A stretch of DNA of 32,203 nucleotides from Antrodiella citrinella (taxonomy: Eukaryota > Basidiomycota > Agaricomycetes > Polyporales > Steccherinaceae): NCBI GenBank assembly GCA_004802725.1, contig SGPM01000215.1, positions 15,013-47,215 of the forward strand, in the 5' to 3' direction. Numbering within the stretch: the stretch's first letter is position 1; each line of letters begins with the position of its first letter. The position numbers and the translations under genes were made by a program. Below the pieces are notes generated by a model. That model was given only the letters and a program-made list of their open reading frames with translations. It was not told the DNA's origin and searched no databases. Positions 1-10,358 of this stretch are shown here, one piece after another.

Positions 1-26
1 TACTNGACAGCGTAGCAACCACCGCC

Positions 27-281
27 TCAGTATTTGTCGCTGTCCTCGTCCCCATCGCTGTCCTGTAGACCCCCCAATGACGGAGGCGAAGACATGTCCT
101 AAGGAGACAACAAGGTGAGTATATGGCACTTGTCCGCGCTCCGCCGCAATTCCTTCATCTTGAGGTCCACTTCCCCCCTCATCTCCCCGATACCCCCCTC
201 CTCAATGCCGGCTACAACAACAAGAAAAGGCTTGTTCAGCATGCCCAGGACCCACTGTAGTGGATCGAACCCCGCACAACG
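27..281 (-). other. possible coding remnant at window edge
   Basis: On the minus strand, one open frame (about 281 to 99) reads like protein, with FDPLQWVLGML followed by a hydrophobic and charged stretch. Just downstream another frame gives an acidic serine-rich tail (SDGDEDSDKY) that stops at 29-27. The two pieces are not joined by a convincing intron, since the gap is only about 30 bases. They could be the 3' end of the FunK1 gene that starts further right, or the end of another gene running off the window. The link is inference; no family was recognised. Confidence 0.22.
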
Positions 282-360
282 TCCGAGTCATAGTAAGGTT
301 TATATGTGCACCGAAGTATACGCCACCATCCGACTTACCGTTTTTACCCCAAGACCGTTG

Positions 361-1804
361 TCAACGTTCTTCCACAATGGGGGACATGCCTGAGGAATCG
401 AGATCAGTGTCATCGACCGCTTGAATCTGGACCAGTGAACATGCCTCGAGCTCGCGAAGCGTCTCCTTGACAGCGACGCCAGCTTCTCTAACTTCCAATG
501 ACGAAATCCCAACTTCTCGACAACCCCACGTATCATGCTCGTTTGGGTTGACCTCCACTGGGCCTTTTGGGTCGTACGTTACGCGTTGTATTGACCGCTT
601 GGTATGGTGCACATCAACGAGAGATCCTGACGTCGTAAGGGCTAGGTCGAGGTCTGAGGTGAGGATGCTGTCCGGGTTGATGTCTTGGTGCAGTACTACT
701 CCTTTCTTGAAATATAGATTGCGATGACCTGTGAAGACTTTGAATGATACATTCAAGGAGTATCAGACGTGTATCACTCACCATGAAGCGCATCTCGGAT
801 CGTTTTGACGAGCTCCGTGAGATCCAAGAAGTTTCGGAGCGGCCATCCAAAGGTTTGTGAGAGCGTTTTTACCAGTACCCGTGGTACTACAGGACCAGCT
901 TTTTTTTCTCTCCGTAGACGCGGCGCTGCGATACCTTGAACGCCATGACGAAACTTTTTTCGGTGTTGCTTTTTATCCAAGACCCGTCTTCATCTACAAA
1001 GCCTGATTTGACAGATGAGACAATGACACCGGCGTTGTCAATAGGCGTGGGACCATGAAAGTCCCGCTCCATCGGTGACGAGCACCGGGACCATGAAAGC
1101 TTGAGGACTAGAGTCTGAGATGACGATAATGTTACAACACAACATATCACATTTTACGATACATACCTCGACAACGCTGAATATGTCTGAATTCAGCTTC
1201 TCCAACTAGCCCATAGTGATGGGTCCGACCTCAGTGGCTTCCGACTCAAACGTGGTGATCAGTCGTATAGTGAGATACCATTTCCCCATGATAGAGGTGT
1301 ACCTGTCAGGGACAAAGATTGCCCATTGAGCGTCGGAGGGGTTTGGACCGTAGTCTTTCAGTTGAACGTTCGGATCGGTCGTGTAGCGAAACTCGCGGAC
1401 TCCAGGGTGGGGATTGAGGTACAGTTTCATGTTCTGGTCCCATCCAAGATGGCGTGGAGGTAGACTCGAGATTGCCAGTACGACTTGAATAAACTTGACG
1501 TGTTGCTAAAAACGAGACATTGATAAGTGCAAAATTGACGAGAGATGCGCACGATACTCACAGTGCGTACGTCTATCCAGGAATCCGTCGCCAGCAAACC
1601 CGACCGATTGCCATAGAAGACGCGAAGCCCACACTGCTTGAGAAGCAGCCCAAAGACGAAGTGCCGATCAAGTTGTGTTTGCAGAACCGCCTGCACTCCT
1701 CGGCATAGTCGTGTTGACCCTTCGTCGTACTGTATACTCGAGTTCTTCTGCCACATCGCCACAAGTATATTGACCCGAATCCACGACGGACTATCATCCT
1801 CGGG
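361..1804 (-). CDS. FunK1-type fungal protein kinase, partial and degenerate
   Basis: FunK1 kinases are a basidiomycete-expanded protein kinase-like family of unknown substrate. Read right to left, the first visible exon (1804-1562) has the pre-kinase region with FVFGLLLKQCGLRVF and NRSGLLATDSWIDV. An intron (1561-1506) leads to QHVKFIQVVLAISSL and LGWDQNMKLYLNP. Later pieces hold LVLKLSWSR (the ATP-lysine strand, exon from 1114), FLDLTELVKTIRDALH, then an intron (about 781-728) and GHRNLYFKKGVVLHQDINPD. This order matches the family. The catalytic loop is altered: HQD instead of HRD, and Ser where the metal-binding Asn should be. An in-frame TAG at 1208-1206 is not cleanly removed by an intron, and the usual C-lobe is not visible. 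The start lies upstream of 1804 and was not found. Probably a decaying or inactive member. Confidence 0.7.
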
Positions 1805-1861
1805 CTGAGATAATGTCATGCGTGAGGAATAGATATTGTTATAGATGTAGTGAACGCACCG

Positions 1862-2487
1862 TCAATTCCCTTCCTCTGTCATCCGGCGCAGTCAGAGAAG
1901 CTCAATCAGAACCTTGATGTGTTTGACCTATCAAGAAGATCGGTGAGCTGGATACGTGTAGGACGAAGCAATAAGACACACCCGATAGGACATCGGTACC
2001 GTCAATGGGGCCGATGAAACGTGTGCAGAGTCCCAGGCTCGTAGCAGTCTCGTGAGAACATCTCCAGTTTGCAAAGGCAAAAGTTCAACTCGCGGCCACC
2101 TGAGTTCCGAGCCCAAAGGGCTTGGTTAACAGGTTGGCGACGTTGGGTGTGTCACATGTATTTTCACTGCACCCGGTTTCTCCCGAGAGTTTTCCGTTAC
2201 ATTATTGGAACTCCTGGTGAAGCGGCGGGGCCATCGTTGCAGGCTGCTGAGCCGCCACGAGGTATGTCCTAGTAGGCTGCCGGCGGAAGCGACTGGAAGC
2301 GACCAAAATGACATTGAGACTCAGAGGGTTGGGCGGACGGGTGAGGGGGTGACTCACCGTGGGGGGCAATAAGACGTTGGAAAGTCCTTTTTGCGTTGCG
2401 TGTTCTTTCGGGCGGTCCGTCGGGCAGCTCGAACATTGATTGAACGATGAACCCGAACACTTAGGTTAGGGTTGATACTTGTTGGCA
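1862..2487. other. unresolved stretch between FunK1 and P450 pieces
   Basis: This stretch should hold the 5' exons of the minus-strand FunK1 gene and the 5' exons of the plus-strand P450. Open frames exist (for example one with FLPRVFRYIIGTP near 2180 on the plus strand, which could be P450-like). None could be joined to the recognised exons with confidence. Confidence 0.3.
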
Positions 2488-2906
2488 GAAGGCGACGAGT
2501 ATCGTTGCGGATCGGAAGGTCGCGTTGGAAACTGGAGACGAAGATGCGATCCAACGTGTCGGAGGTGGCAAGGACATCATGAGCATCTTGCGTAAGTTTG
2601 TTGATCACTGTCACATAAACTCTAGGCTGAATTGAATGCAGTACGAGCCAATATGAACGCATCGAAAGAAGATCGGCTACCATACGAGCAGCTCGTCGCG
2701 CAGGTCAAGTAAGAGCGTTACGAACAATCATACATACGTAGAGAGCTGATCTGGCTGCCTCCCATAGTACTTTGGTGTTCGCAGCGAGCGACACGACGTC
2801 AAATGTTCTCTCTCGAGTCCTGCATACCCTGGTCATACACTCTGATGCACAGGAGAGACTGCGACAGGAGATCCGTGCTTTCCGTGAATCCGGTGAAGAG
2901 TTGACG
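2488..2906 (+). pseudogene. cytochrome P450, internal fragment
   Basis: P450s are heme monooxygenases of secondary and xenobiotic metabolism, ER-bound in fungi. Three exons (2488-2591, 2642-2708, 2768 to about 2906) join in frame across two short GT..AG introns. They encode KATSIVADRKVALETGDED, GGGKDIMSILLRANMN, EDRLPYEQLVAQVNTLVFAA and the I-helix motif AASDTTSN, followed by HSDAQERLRQEIRAF and GEEL. This is the region just before and including the oxygen-activating I-helix. The N-terminal anchor is not identified. The ExxR helix and the Cys heme-binding loop are absent, because homology stops after GEEL and the sequence changes within a few bases into an Nrd1-like RRM protein in another frame. 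It cannot make a working P450. It is either a rearrangement remnant or an assembly join. Confidence 0.85.
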
Positions 2907-4557
2907 TCCGGGTCCTTCCCGAGAAGTCATGCGTCTTTCTCTCCTTCCTTGACGGCTCCACTGCTGCCGCCTTCCATGCCGACGCGCTGATTAAAAAGCT
3001 TGCCCCTGCACGGTCAGGAGCTCAAGATCGGGTGGGGTAAGCCTAGCCCCGTGCCGAGCCAGGTCGCGTTGGCGATTCAGCAGAGCAACGCGAGCCGCAA
3101 CGTCTACCTCGGAGGTTTGGATGAGAACGTGACGGAGGAGCAGTTGAGAGACGATCTGAGCCGTTTCGGTCTTATCGACCAGGTCAAGATCGTCAGAGAC
3201 AAGAACATTGGTTTCGTTCACTTTTTGAGTATTTCGACCGCCACCAAGGTCTGTGAAAGAATATTCGTCTTCGATGTGGCGTGTGCTGACGGAGTGGCGA
3301 CAGGTCGTAAATACCCTCCCTACTGAGCCAGCTTGGGCCGGCAAACGCGTCAACTACGGTAAGGACCGTTGCGCGTACATTCCCAAGTCTCAGCAAGCCG
3401 CTGCCCAGGCCGCTCAGGCGGCAGCTGCCCAGTCACTTGTCGCCCAGTCCGCTGCTGCCCTCTCGCCGATCCAAACCAACATGGGGTCGGCCGTGTCGCC
3501 GATCACGCCGTACTCGATGCCGTTCAGCGACGCGTTGAACGGGATGGCTGGCATGAACGGGATGGCTGGTATGAATGGTATGAACGGAATGAACGGGATG
3601 AGCCCTGTGACGGCGGGTGGGGGCATGCAGGGGTTGAATAGGACGGTGTACTTGGGTAACATTCACCCTGAGACGACGACGGAGGATTTGTGCAATGCGA
3701 TCCGTGGAGGTGTGTTGCAGAGTTTGAGGTACATGCAGGACAAGCATATTGCTGTGGGTACCGTTTCATTTAATTATCTCAATCGAATCTTTGCTGATGA
3801 CACACTTGCAGTTCGTGACGTTCATCGACCCCGCTGCGGCGTTGACGTTCTTCCAGGTGGCGTCCTACCAAGGGCTCACTTTGAACAACCGTCGTCTCAA
3901 GATCGGTTGGGGCAAGAACTCGGGCCCGCTCCCGCCCGCGCTCGCGTTGAGCGTGCACTCTGGTGCGACGAGGAATGTGTACGTAGGGAACATTGAGGAC
4001 TTTGAGTCGTTCAGCGACGACAAGCTTAAGAGGGACTTTGGAGAGTTTGGCGAGATCGAGTTGGTCAATTTCTTGAAGGAGAAGTACGTGTTCTTTCGCT
4101 CGGTTATCATGCACCCTTCCGTTCCTCTGTTGGCATTACCTGTCACCCTGCATTCATTCATTTCATTTTCATTTCCTTCTTCTCGATTACGATCTGCATT
4201 CTAACGCTTCCTTTCCTAGGAACTGCGCGTTTGTGAACTTCACGAACATCTCGAACGCGATCAAGGCGATCGAGGGGATCAAGAACAAGCCGGACTACAC
4301 GAACCTGCGCATCGCGCATGGGAAGGACCGCTGCGCGAACCCGCCGCGGTCTGGTCCACAAGGGTCCTCTGGCATGCGGCGCTCCGCGAGCGGGAACGGG
4401 CCGCACTCTGCTGGCCCGCTCAGCGCGATCGACGGGGAGGGTATGGACCTGAGCGTCGGGGGTCGGGCTGGGGATCGATAGCATTGAGAGCGAGGCGGTG
4501 ATGCTGGGGCAGGACGTCAAGGAGGAGGAGCTGGGCGAGGAGGTGGAGGAGGTGTAG
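2906..4557 (+). CDS. Nrd1-type four-RRM RNA-binding protein, 5'-truncated and frameshifted
   Basis: Fungal Nrd1 (S. pombe negative regulator of differentiation) binds mRNAs and acts in mating and stress control. Homology starts inside RRM1 ([17 protein letters not shown], then [11 protein letters not shown]). RRM2 has RNVYLGGL and [11 protein letters not shown]3 has RTVYLGNI and HIAFVTF, and RRM4 has RNVYVGNI and NCAFVNF. Exons: about 2906-3248, 3304-3753, 3812-4083, 4220-4557. The linker between RRM2 and RRM3 is Ala/Gln-rich with Gly-Met-Asn repeats. The start and first half of RRM1 are missing at the P450 junction. Two frame changes are needed: one extra C in the run 3003-3006, and one extra G in the run 4458-4462. 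Without the second, the frame stops at 4481. With it, an acidic tail ([11 protein letters not shown]) ends at 4557. The family is clear; whether the locus is functional is not. Confidence 0.87.
3541..3602 (+). repeat. Gly-Met-Asn/Ala short tandem repeat in RRM linker
   Basis: Imperfect 6-12 base repeats of the type GGGATGGCTGGCATGAAC encode [20 protein letters not shown], a low-complexity linker between RRM2 and RRM3 of the Nrd1-like protein. Such repeats vary in length easily. Confidence 0.85.
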
Positions 4558-5609
4558 AGCCGTCCTTTTTCCCCCACTGGCCGACACCCGATTATTAACG
4601 TGGATGACGACGCCTTCATCTTGTTTTTGGTGAAGCGTTGTAGGATACCCCCCTCCCTCCCGTCGAGGATACACCCCCGTGCTCGATTATGCCTTTCCAC
4701 TCTCTCTGTCTTCCCTCTCTCGGCTGTCTCTCTCACCGTGTCTCTCATCAATATTGTACAATGCTCTGCCCCTACTTGCCTCGCGCTCTCGCGGGCCCCC
4801 CGATTGCTCGTGCTGTCCTCCTTCCCTTCGCGCCGACCGTTAGAAGTGGTTCCACCTGTGGATGACGCGCTTTTGCCCCCTCCCTCGCGCGGATATACCA
4901 GAAGCAGGCCCTTGTCATCTCGGATGGACGAACGGAGGTGCGAGGTTGGTTGGTTTTGTTGGTGTTGGTTTTTGTTGTTGAAAGTACTTAAGTTTATCAA
5001 CTTGCTTCTTCCACTCACCTTCGTCGTTGGCACTTNTTCCCTCCCTTCTCTTTTTCTTATCTTTCTCTTTTTCTCTCAAACTTTGCCATTACTTTGATTC
5101 GTTTGCCTTCGCGTTGCTTAAAACTTGAAAATTCGTTGTCATCTTTAAAAAGAACTTTCTGGTTTCTGTTTCTCTTACCCTACCCCCGTCCCCCTTCTCG
5201 TCTTTCTGCAAATACAATTTTTCGATTGGAGTGTCGGCTTCGTGCTGATTTTACTTCCATCGTCCACTCGTTCAGAAATCGTTCCACACACACCTCGCCC
5301 GCACACTTATACTCTGAATCGGTACGCTACGTCCGCCCTTTTTTGTGATGCTTGTTTATTCCCCTCTGCTTCCTCCCTCTCCCCGGTGTGTGGCTTGGTT
5401 GAGTGTGATTTGTGGTTCCTTCTCGTTGACTGATGCTCGCACATTGCTACTCCGTATATCGAACGAATCTTGCTACTGATACCAATGTAATCTCTCTCTC
5501 TCTCCGAAAGTGTCTACTATCACTGTGAGATTCTGCGCGAGAGTCACGCGCGCATGCCGCGCTAACGGGCACACTGAAACTTGACTTCCTACTACTGCCA
5601 AGGACATTC
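4558..5609. other. pyrimidine-rich non-coding stretch
   Basis: About 1 kb downstream of the RRM gene. The plus strand is strongly C+T rich, with many runs such as CTTTTTCTTATCTTTCTC near 5050, and it contains the ambiguous base at 5036. Open frames here are low-complexity and look accidental. CT-rich tracts are common just upstream of fungal transcription starts, so this may be the leader or promoter of the ORF at 5610. Otherwise it is 3' UTR and spacer. Confidence 0.45.
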
Positions 5610-6164
5610 ATGCCCGCGACGGTGGCCTCGGAGACGACAACACCAACACCACCGCGAGGCCTGGCCCCGACACACGTCCTCGCAGTGTGTCTCCCGCTGC
5701 TGATCCTGTACATCACGTACCGCACGCTGCAGCTCACCCCAGGCCTCCTCGCCCCCGCCGCGCTGCGCCACCTCATCTTCGGCCCACGCCCTTCGTCTTC
5801 GTCTTCTCACCCTTTCACCGCCGCCGCCGCCACCACAGACGGGAAGGACGCCCTAGGGTTCGACACGACCCTCACACACACCCTCCCGCCCCTCCACCTC
5901 CACCTCGATCGCCGTACCCACCGCGATCTCCATATCCACCTCTGTCACCACCATGACCACCCCGTCCACCACCACCATACCCTCTATCTCGGTCTCGGTC
6001 GCCACGATTATCTCGGTCGCGGTTGTCGCGGTCTCCTCGATCGCGATCCCCATACCGGCCTCGACCGCCTCGGTCGAACTCGTCCTCGGGCCCGCCTTGC
6101 CCGAACACGTCCTGCTGCGAAGGTAGCGGTCCGTTCTGTCTCCCCGCCACGCTCCCACCCATAA
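5610..6164 (+). CDS. putative single-pass membrane protein ORF, doubtful
   Basis: From the ATG at 5610 about 85 codons have very high G/C at third positions (CTC, CTG, ATC, TAC, ACG), which is typical of real coding DNA here. They include a hydrophobic segment, VLAVCLPLLILYITY (about residues 24-38), after a Thr/Pro-rich start. Beyond about 5872 the frame runs antisense through the C-terminal repeat of PFS2 and becomes His/Pro/Arg-rich, so that part is probably not real. No donor site was found that would end the first part cleanly. It could be the first exon of a gene cut by a rearrangement, or chance. No family recognised. Confidence 0.28.
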   Translation: MPATVASETTTPTPPRGLAPTHVLAVCLPLLILYITYRTLQLTPGLLAPAALRHLIFGPRPSSSSSHPFTAAAATTDGKDALGFDTTLTHTLPPLHLHLDRRTHRDLHIHLCHHHDHPVHHHHTLYLGLGRHDYLGRGCRGLLDRDPHTGLDRLGRTRPRARLARTRPAAKVAVRSVSPPRSHP

Positions 6165-8165
6165 ACGAACTCGAGGGTTGCATGGTAGCAGTGCTCGCCG
6201 TGCTGGGTGAAGGTCCGAGGCCGGGCACGTAATCCTCTTCTTGTCCACCTCCATACCCACCCGCGCCATTCATACCCATACCAGGAGCGTCCCCACCGAA
6301 GTTGAACCCCGGCACCTGGAACTCATCCTCGTCATCCTGCCCTCCGCCCTCCACATCCGGCGGCTTCTCCCCTCCCCCACTGAATACCGACCCCGAATCC
6401 CCCGGCCGCTCGCGACACCAGAAGCGCGTCGTATGGTCGTTCGACGCGGTCACGAGGATGTGCCCGAGCGGTGGTAGGCCAGAGACCAGACGTTCGAGTC
6501 GTGTGCCTGGGAGAGCGTGGCGCGCGGGCCGGGGTGGGTTGATGCTGGGGAGGTGGGGAGCGGGTCGGTGCTGGAGGAGAGATCCCAGTGTAGGATGGAC
6601 CCTTCGGAGCCGCCGGAGACCAGGAGCGGGTGGATTGGGTGCCAGGTTACGGCTAGAAAGTTATTGTTGTTAGCATGAGTACAGATCCACTGTCGTTAGC
6701 TCGGAGTAATAGTAGAAAAGGGTGTTTTTTTGGTATGATGCGAAGGGAAGGCGAAGGACAATAAGAAAACCCAGAAACTCACAGCAAACCTCTTTCTTGT
6801 GCCCCTTCAATACCCTGAACTCCTTCATCGCCCTAATATCAAACACGCGCACCGTCTGATCCCTCGACGCGCTCGCCATCATGTTACCATTCGGGGACCA
6901 CGCCAACGCTTGAACCGTGTTCTTGTGGTAATGCCTGTGGTGTGGGAAGATGCGTTAGTCGCCCGGCCATTGTGGGTGCACAGGGGCAACAACAACAGCG
7001 AAGCGAAGCGAAGATATCGTGATGGAATGGGAACGTACAGTGTGGACAAGACGGTGCCCGTTCGGGGGTCCCAGAATTTGATCATGTTGTCTTTGCTCCC
7101 TGAGGAAAGAAGGCCTTTCGAGGGGTGCCATTCTACGCATTTTACGTCCCATCCATGTCCTGAAAGAATGTACCATCAGTATAACACCGATGAGAATACA
7201 TTCTACAGACTGACCTGTTAATACACTCTCCTCCCTACTCTCGTCAAACGCCCAAATCCGAATTGTCGAATCATCACTCGCAGTCGCGAACCGACTATCG
7301 TCCGGGCTAAAACTCAAGCCCCGAATCGCCTCTCGATGGCCCTGCCACGCCGTGAGGTTGTTCATGTTCGGCTGGAAGTACTTGATAATCCCGCTCTGGT
7401 CCGCCGAGGCGAGGTATGCGCCCGAATGAGAGAACTGGAACGCGCGAACGGCCGTGTCGTGTGCTTGGAGAATCGTTTCGAAGTTGAAAGTGAGACCATT
7501 CCAGAGCGTGAATTCGCCGGAGGTGGAGCCTGTTAGGATGCGTCGGGCTTCGGGTGTCCACTGTATTTTTGTGTTAGTTATCAACATTGACCTTAGATTC
7601 AACGGTGAGTGCACTCACAGTCACACAGTTGACTGGACATCTAATTTTGTTCGTGGACGTATGTACAAACTTGGTGCACAACGACGTGGACGGGTTATCT
7701 GGGTACGCTTTCGGCGGAAGTAGCTGAATGAACAAAAACGCGATATATTCAGAGTCTGGAGTATACACGCAGGAGAAGTGATTTCTCGTCCTACATCAAC
7801 AATGTATGGGGGTGCGGGGCGCAGGTACGGTACGTATGTGGTTGTTGGCCGCATCTTCCGTAGCTTCCAACAGAGCAGACACGTCTCAGCACTGACCATA
7901 CACACTATACAGACGAGAAACTCACGAGCGTCCAACGTCCCAAGGGTCCACCATAGTCCACCGTTCGTCTCGGTCTAACCTTCTTTACCACCTTACCGTC
8001 CATGGCCTGCCGCGCCATGGCCATCTCCTGATCGTGTGTCCGTGCATCCTCCGGCGGTGCTGGGACAGGAATGTCGAGGTTCCGTTGCGACCTCCATTCA
8101 AACTCGGGGAGGTTTGCTACCGCCGTTGGCGGTAGGAGGACTGGTAATGGGTCTGAGACCGACAT
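5872..8165 (-). CDS. PFS2: PFS2/WDR33-type polyadenylation factor, WD40 protein, one frameshift
   Basis: PFS2 is the WD40 scaffold of the nuclear cleavage and polyadenylation factor and helps recognise the poly(A) signal. Seven exons: 8165-7926, 7863-7795, 7723-7619, 7560-7215, 7159-7039, 6934-6783, 6652-5872. The protein starts MSVSDPLP, carries the family mark [15 protein letters not shown] and [10 protein letters not shown], then WD repeats: [42 protein letters not shown] in similar form, [58 protein letters not shown] and [14 protein letters not shown]. The tail is Gly/Arg/Asp-rich. Summed exons give 1814 bases, one short of a multiple of three. The break is at 6470-6471, where a CC stands for an expected CCC in the last WD repeat (after WSLAYH). 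PFS2 is essential in yeast, so a sequence error is likely. With one base more the product is about 604 residues. Confidence 0.92.
5875..6075 (-). repeat. RGG / Arg-Asp repeat region of PFS2 C-terminus
   Basis: The last ~65 residues are built from short repeats ([15 protein letters not shown], then [14 protein letters not shown]). Such RGG/RD tails bind RNA and proteins weakly and are common in RNA-processing factors. The repeats are visible in DNA as tandem GATCGCGAC- and GGTGGATAT-like units on the minus strand. Confidence 0.8.
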
Positions 8166-8407
8166 GTCGATAGTTTCGCAGACAACCAACGGTCAATAGC
8201 TTGAAACGATCCTCCAAAATGTCAGGGATTGATTGGACGCGTTGAGCTGCAAGAATGTCCAAGATACGGAAGCAACGTCAATGACCGCGAGAACGGTGTG
8301 CACATTTTCATTTTACGCGATAACTCGAGACGAAAAAATAATGAGGTAAATAATGAGCGCGTATCTCTCAGACGTCTTGCTTCATTCATGTAATCCACCA
8401 AACTTTC
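8166..8407. promoter_or_regulatory. divergent intergenic region, PFS2 / SLC41 gene
   Basis: 242 bases separate the start codons of the minus-strand PFS2 gene (8165) and the plus-strand transporter (8408). Both promoters must lie here. No clear TATA box was seen. Confidence 0.6.
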
Positions 8408-10358
8408 ATGCCGCCATACGAAGGATACGAGGATGCTGGTCGTCCCGACACTAGTTTGTCGGAAGATGATGACGGCTCCGACATCATCGAGATGACCAAC
8501 CTGGAGGACATATTGGTCACGCCAAACCCGCACTACCAAGGGTATTCTACGCCGTTTCTGAACGATGCCGAGGACTCCGGTTCGGACGACGGAGACGACG
8601 GAGGGAGAGCGTTGTTGGGGTCTAGGGAGAGGACGAGGAGAAAGGAGAGTGCGGAGCCGCCCGGTGTTTGGGGACAGGTGAAGGGGATTGTGATTGAGGT
8701 GCGCGCATTCTGCTAGGGGAAGTATGACGATTTGACTCATTGTTGTTAGACCGCACCTACACTTCTACTAACGACAGTGGGGCTGCTGTTTACTGGTGAA
8801 TTGCTGAACAGTGTATCGGTATGTTATTTGCTCAAATTTGCATGTATTAGTCTGACCATGCTCGTATAGCACTGGAGGGCCATGGAACAAATAGAGGAGC
8901 TCATCATGATTATTCCAGTTGTGCTCAACCTCAAGGGAAACCTTGAAATGAATCTTTCTGCCCGACTGGGAACAGCTGCGAACATGGGCTCTCTTGACAA
9001 GCCCTCCACGCGACGTTCGTTGATACTGGGAAACCTATCGCTACTTCAAGTACAAGCCACGGTCGTATCCTTCATTGCTGCTTGTGTGGCTTTTATACTA
9101 GGTCGTATTATGCCTCGGTCCGACTCCGCTGCAAGTTCTGTCGATCATGCGAATAACGGGACAGTGGCAGAGACTACGAATATGCTTTTTAAGCTCGCGG
9201 TGCGACAGGCTAAACGACCTCATCATTTTCCTAAGAAGGATCCTGGAGGGTTAACAGAGTAAGCTCTACCGTATTTTGAGTATTGAGTACTTACACATGG
9301 TCCGCAGATTTATCATGACAGCTGCTTCAGCAATGTCTGCTGCGTGTCTCTCAAGCATCATATTGGGGTCGTTCATGTGTGGCCTTATTGTGTTATGTCG
9401 AAAGCTCGGTCGTGATCCTGGTTCGTACATATAGACTTCCTCTTTCTATTTACCCTCACCCATCACTCAACAGATAACATTGCACCTCCAATAGCCTCAT
9501 GCTTAGGTGACTTGGTAACCCTATGTCTCTTGGGTCTCGTCTCCACCATTTACATCACATACGTTCGAACACCTCTTCCTCTTATCATGATCTTGGTTCT
9601 GGCAGCCGCCGCTGTTGGTTGGACAATACTTACACGCCGAAACGCGTTGGTAAAGGATCTCCTGTTAGACGGCTGGGTCCCGCTACTTGCCGCTATGATT
9701 ATCAGCAGCGGGACAGGCATCGTCTTGGATATGTTTGTTTCAAAGTACGAGGGCTTTGCGCTCCTTGCCGTTGTTATCAGTGGTGCGTGCATCGTTTACT
9801 TTTCTGTTGTCTACAGTATCTCACCGACCAATACAGGTCTCCCCGGAAGTGTTGGTTCAATTTTCGTATCTCGTCTATCTACAGCGCTGCACGCGGCGTC
9901 CGTATCGTTATCATCGCTGCCCGTCTCAACAGATGACTTAACTCGCAAACCTCCTGCTCTACAACATCAACCCTCTTCTCGACTCGTCATAAGCACCCTC
10001 CTTTGCGTCACATTCCCGGTCGAAGTGATCTTCCTCTCCGTTCTGTCCGGGTTTGGGTGGCTGAAATTCCCGTTCCTGTTCGTCGTGTTCTCTATCATAT
10101 TCTTTTGCATCGCCGTACGTTTTTTCCCCTGCTGCTGTTTGTCTCATGCTGACCAGATACATTCGCTGTGAACAGGTTATTGCATCTCTTCTCATCGCAG
10201 AATTCCTCACTCAATTCCTGTGGAAACGGAATTTAGATCCAGACGTCTACGCGCTTCCCATACATTCCGCACTTGTGGATCTGATAGGCCAGCTGCTGCT
10301 CGTCGGGTGCTTTGAAATCGTCTCGCTGCTGGGACTAGAGATCAAAGCGATGCGGTAG
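8408..10358 (+). CDS. SLC41A/MgtE-type divalent cation transporter
   Basis: SLC41 proteins are eukaryotic relatives of bacterial MgtE and move Mg2+ or other divalent cations across membranes. Seven exons (8408-8698, 8750-8818, 8870-9258, 9308-9420, 9474-9782, 9837-10114, 10176-10358) sum to 1632 bases, giving 543 residues with no frame break. The N-terminus is acidic and Ser/Asp-rich (SLSEDDDGSDIIE). The family signature IMIIPVVLNLKGNLEMN followed by LSARLGTAANMG is intact. A second MgtE-like half holds WVPLLAAMIISSGTGIVLD and a later LPGSVGSIFVSRLSTALH. About ten hydrophobic segments are spread through both halves. The start ATG at 8408 is the first in frame. Plasma membrane or vacuole location cannot be decided from sequence. 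Good model; the exact ion is inference. Confidence 0.92.

Noticed and set aside
262..276. T-loop-like GGTTCGATCC on the minus strand
   Set aside because: Flanking bases do not pair into a T-stem, and no D-arm or acceptor stem was found.
3414..3769. Several minus-strand ORFs across the Gly-Met-Asn repeat
   Set aside because: Mirror translations of a repeat in a well-supported gene on the other strand.
2488..4557. A natural P450-RRM fusion protein
   Set aside because: The two parts are in different frames at the junction, and both domains are cut in the middle.
4158..5033. 291-codon minus-strand ORF
   Set aside because: Antisense to the last Nrd1 exon and to the CT-rich tract; low-complexity purine-rich translation.
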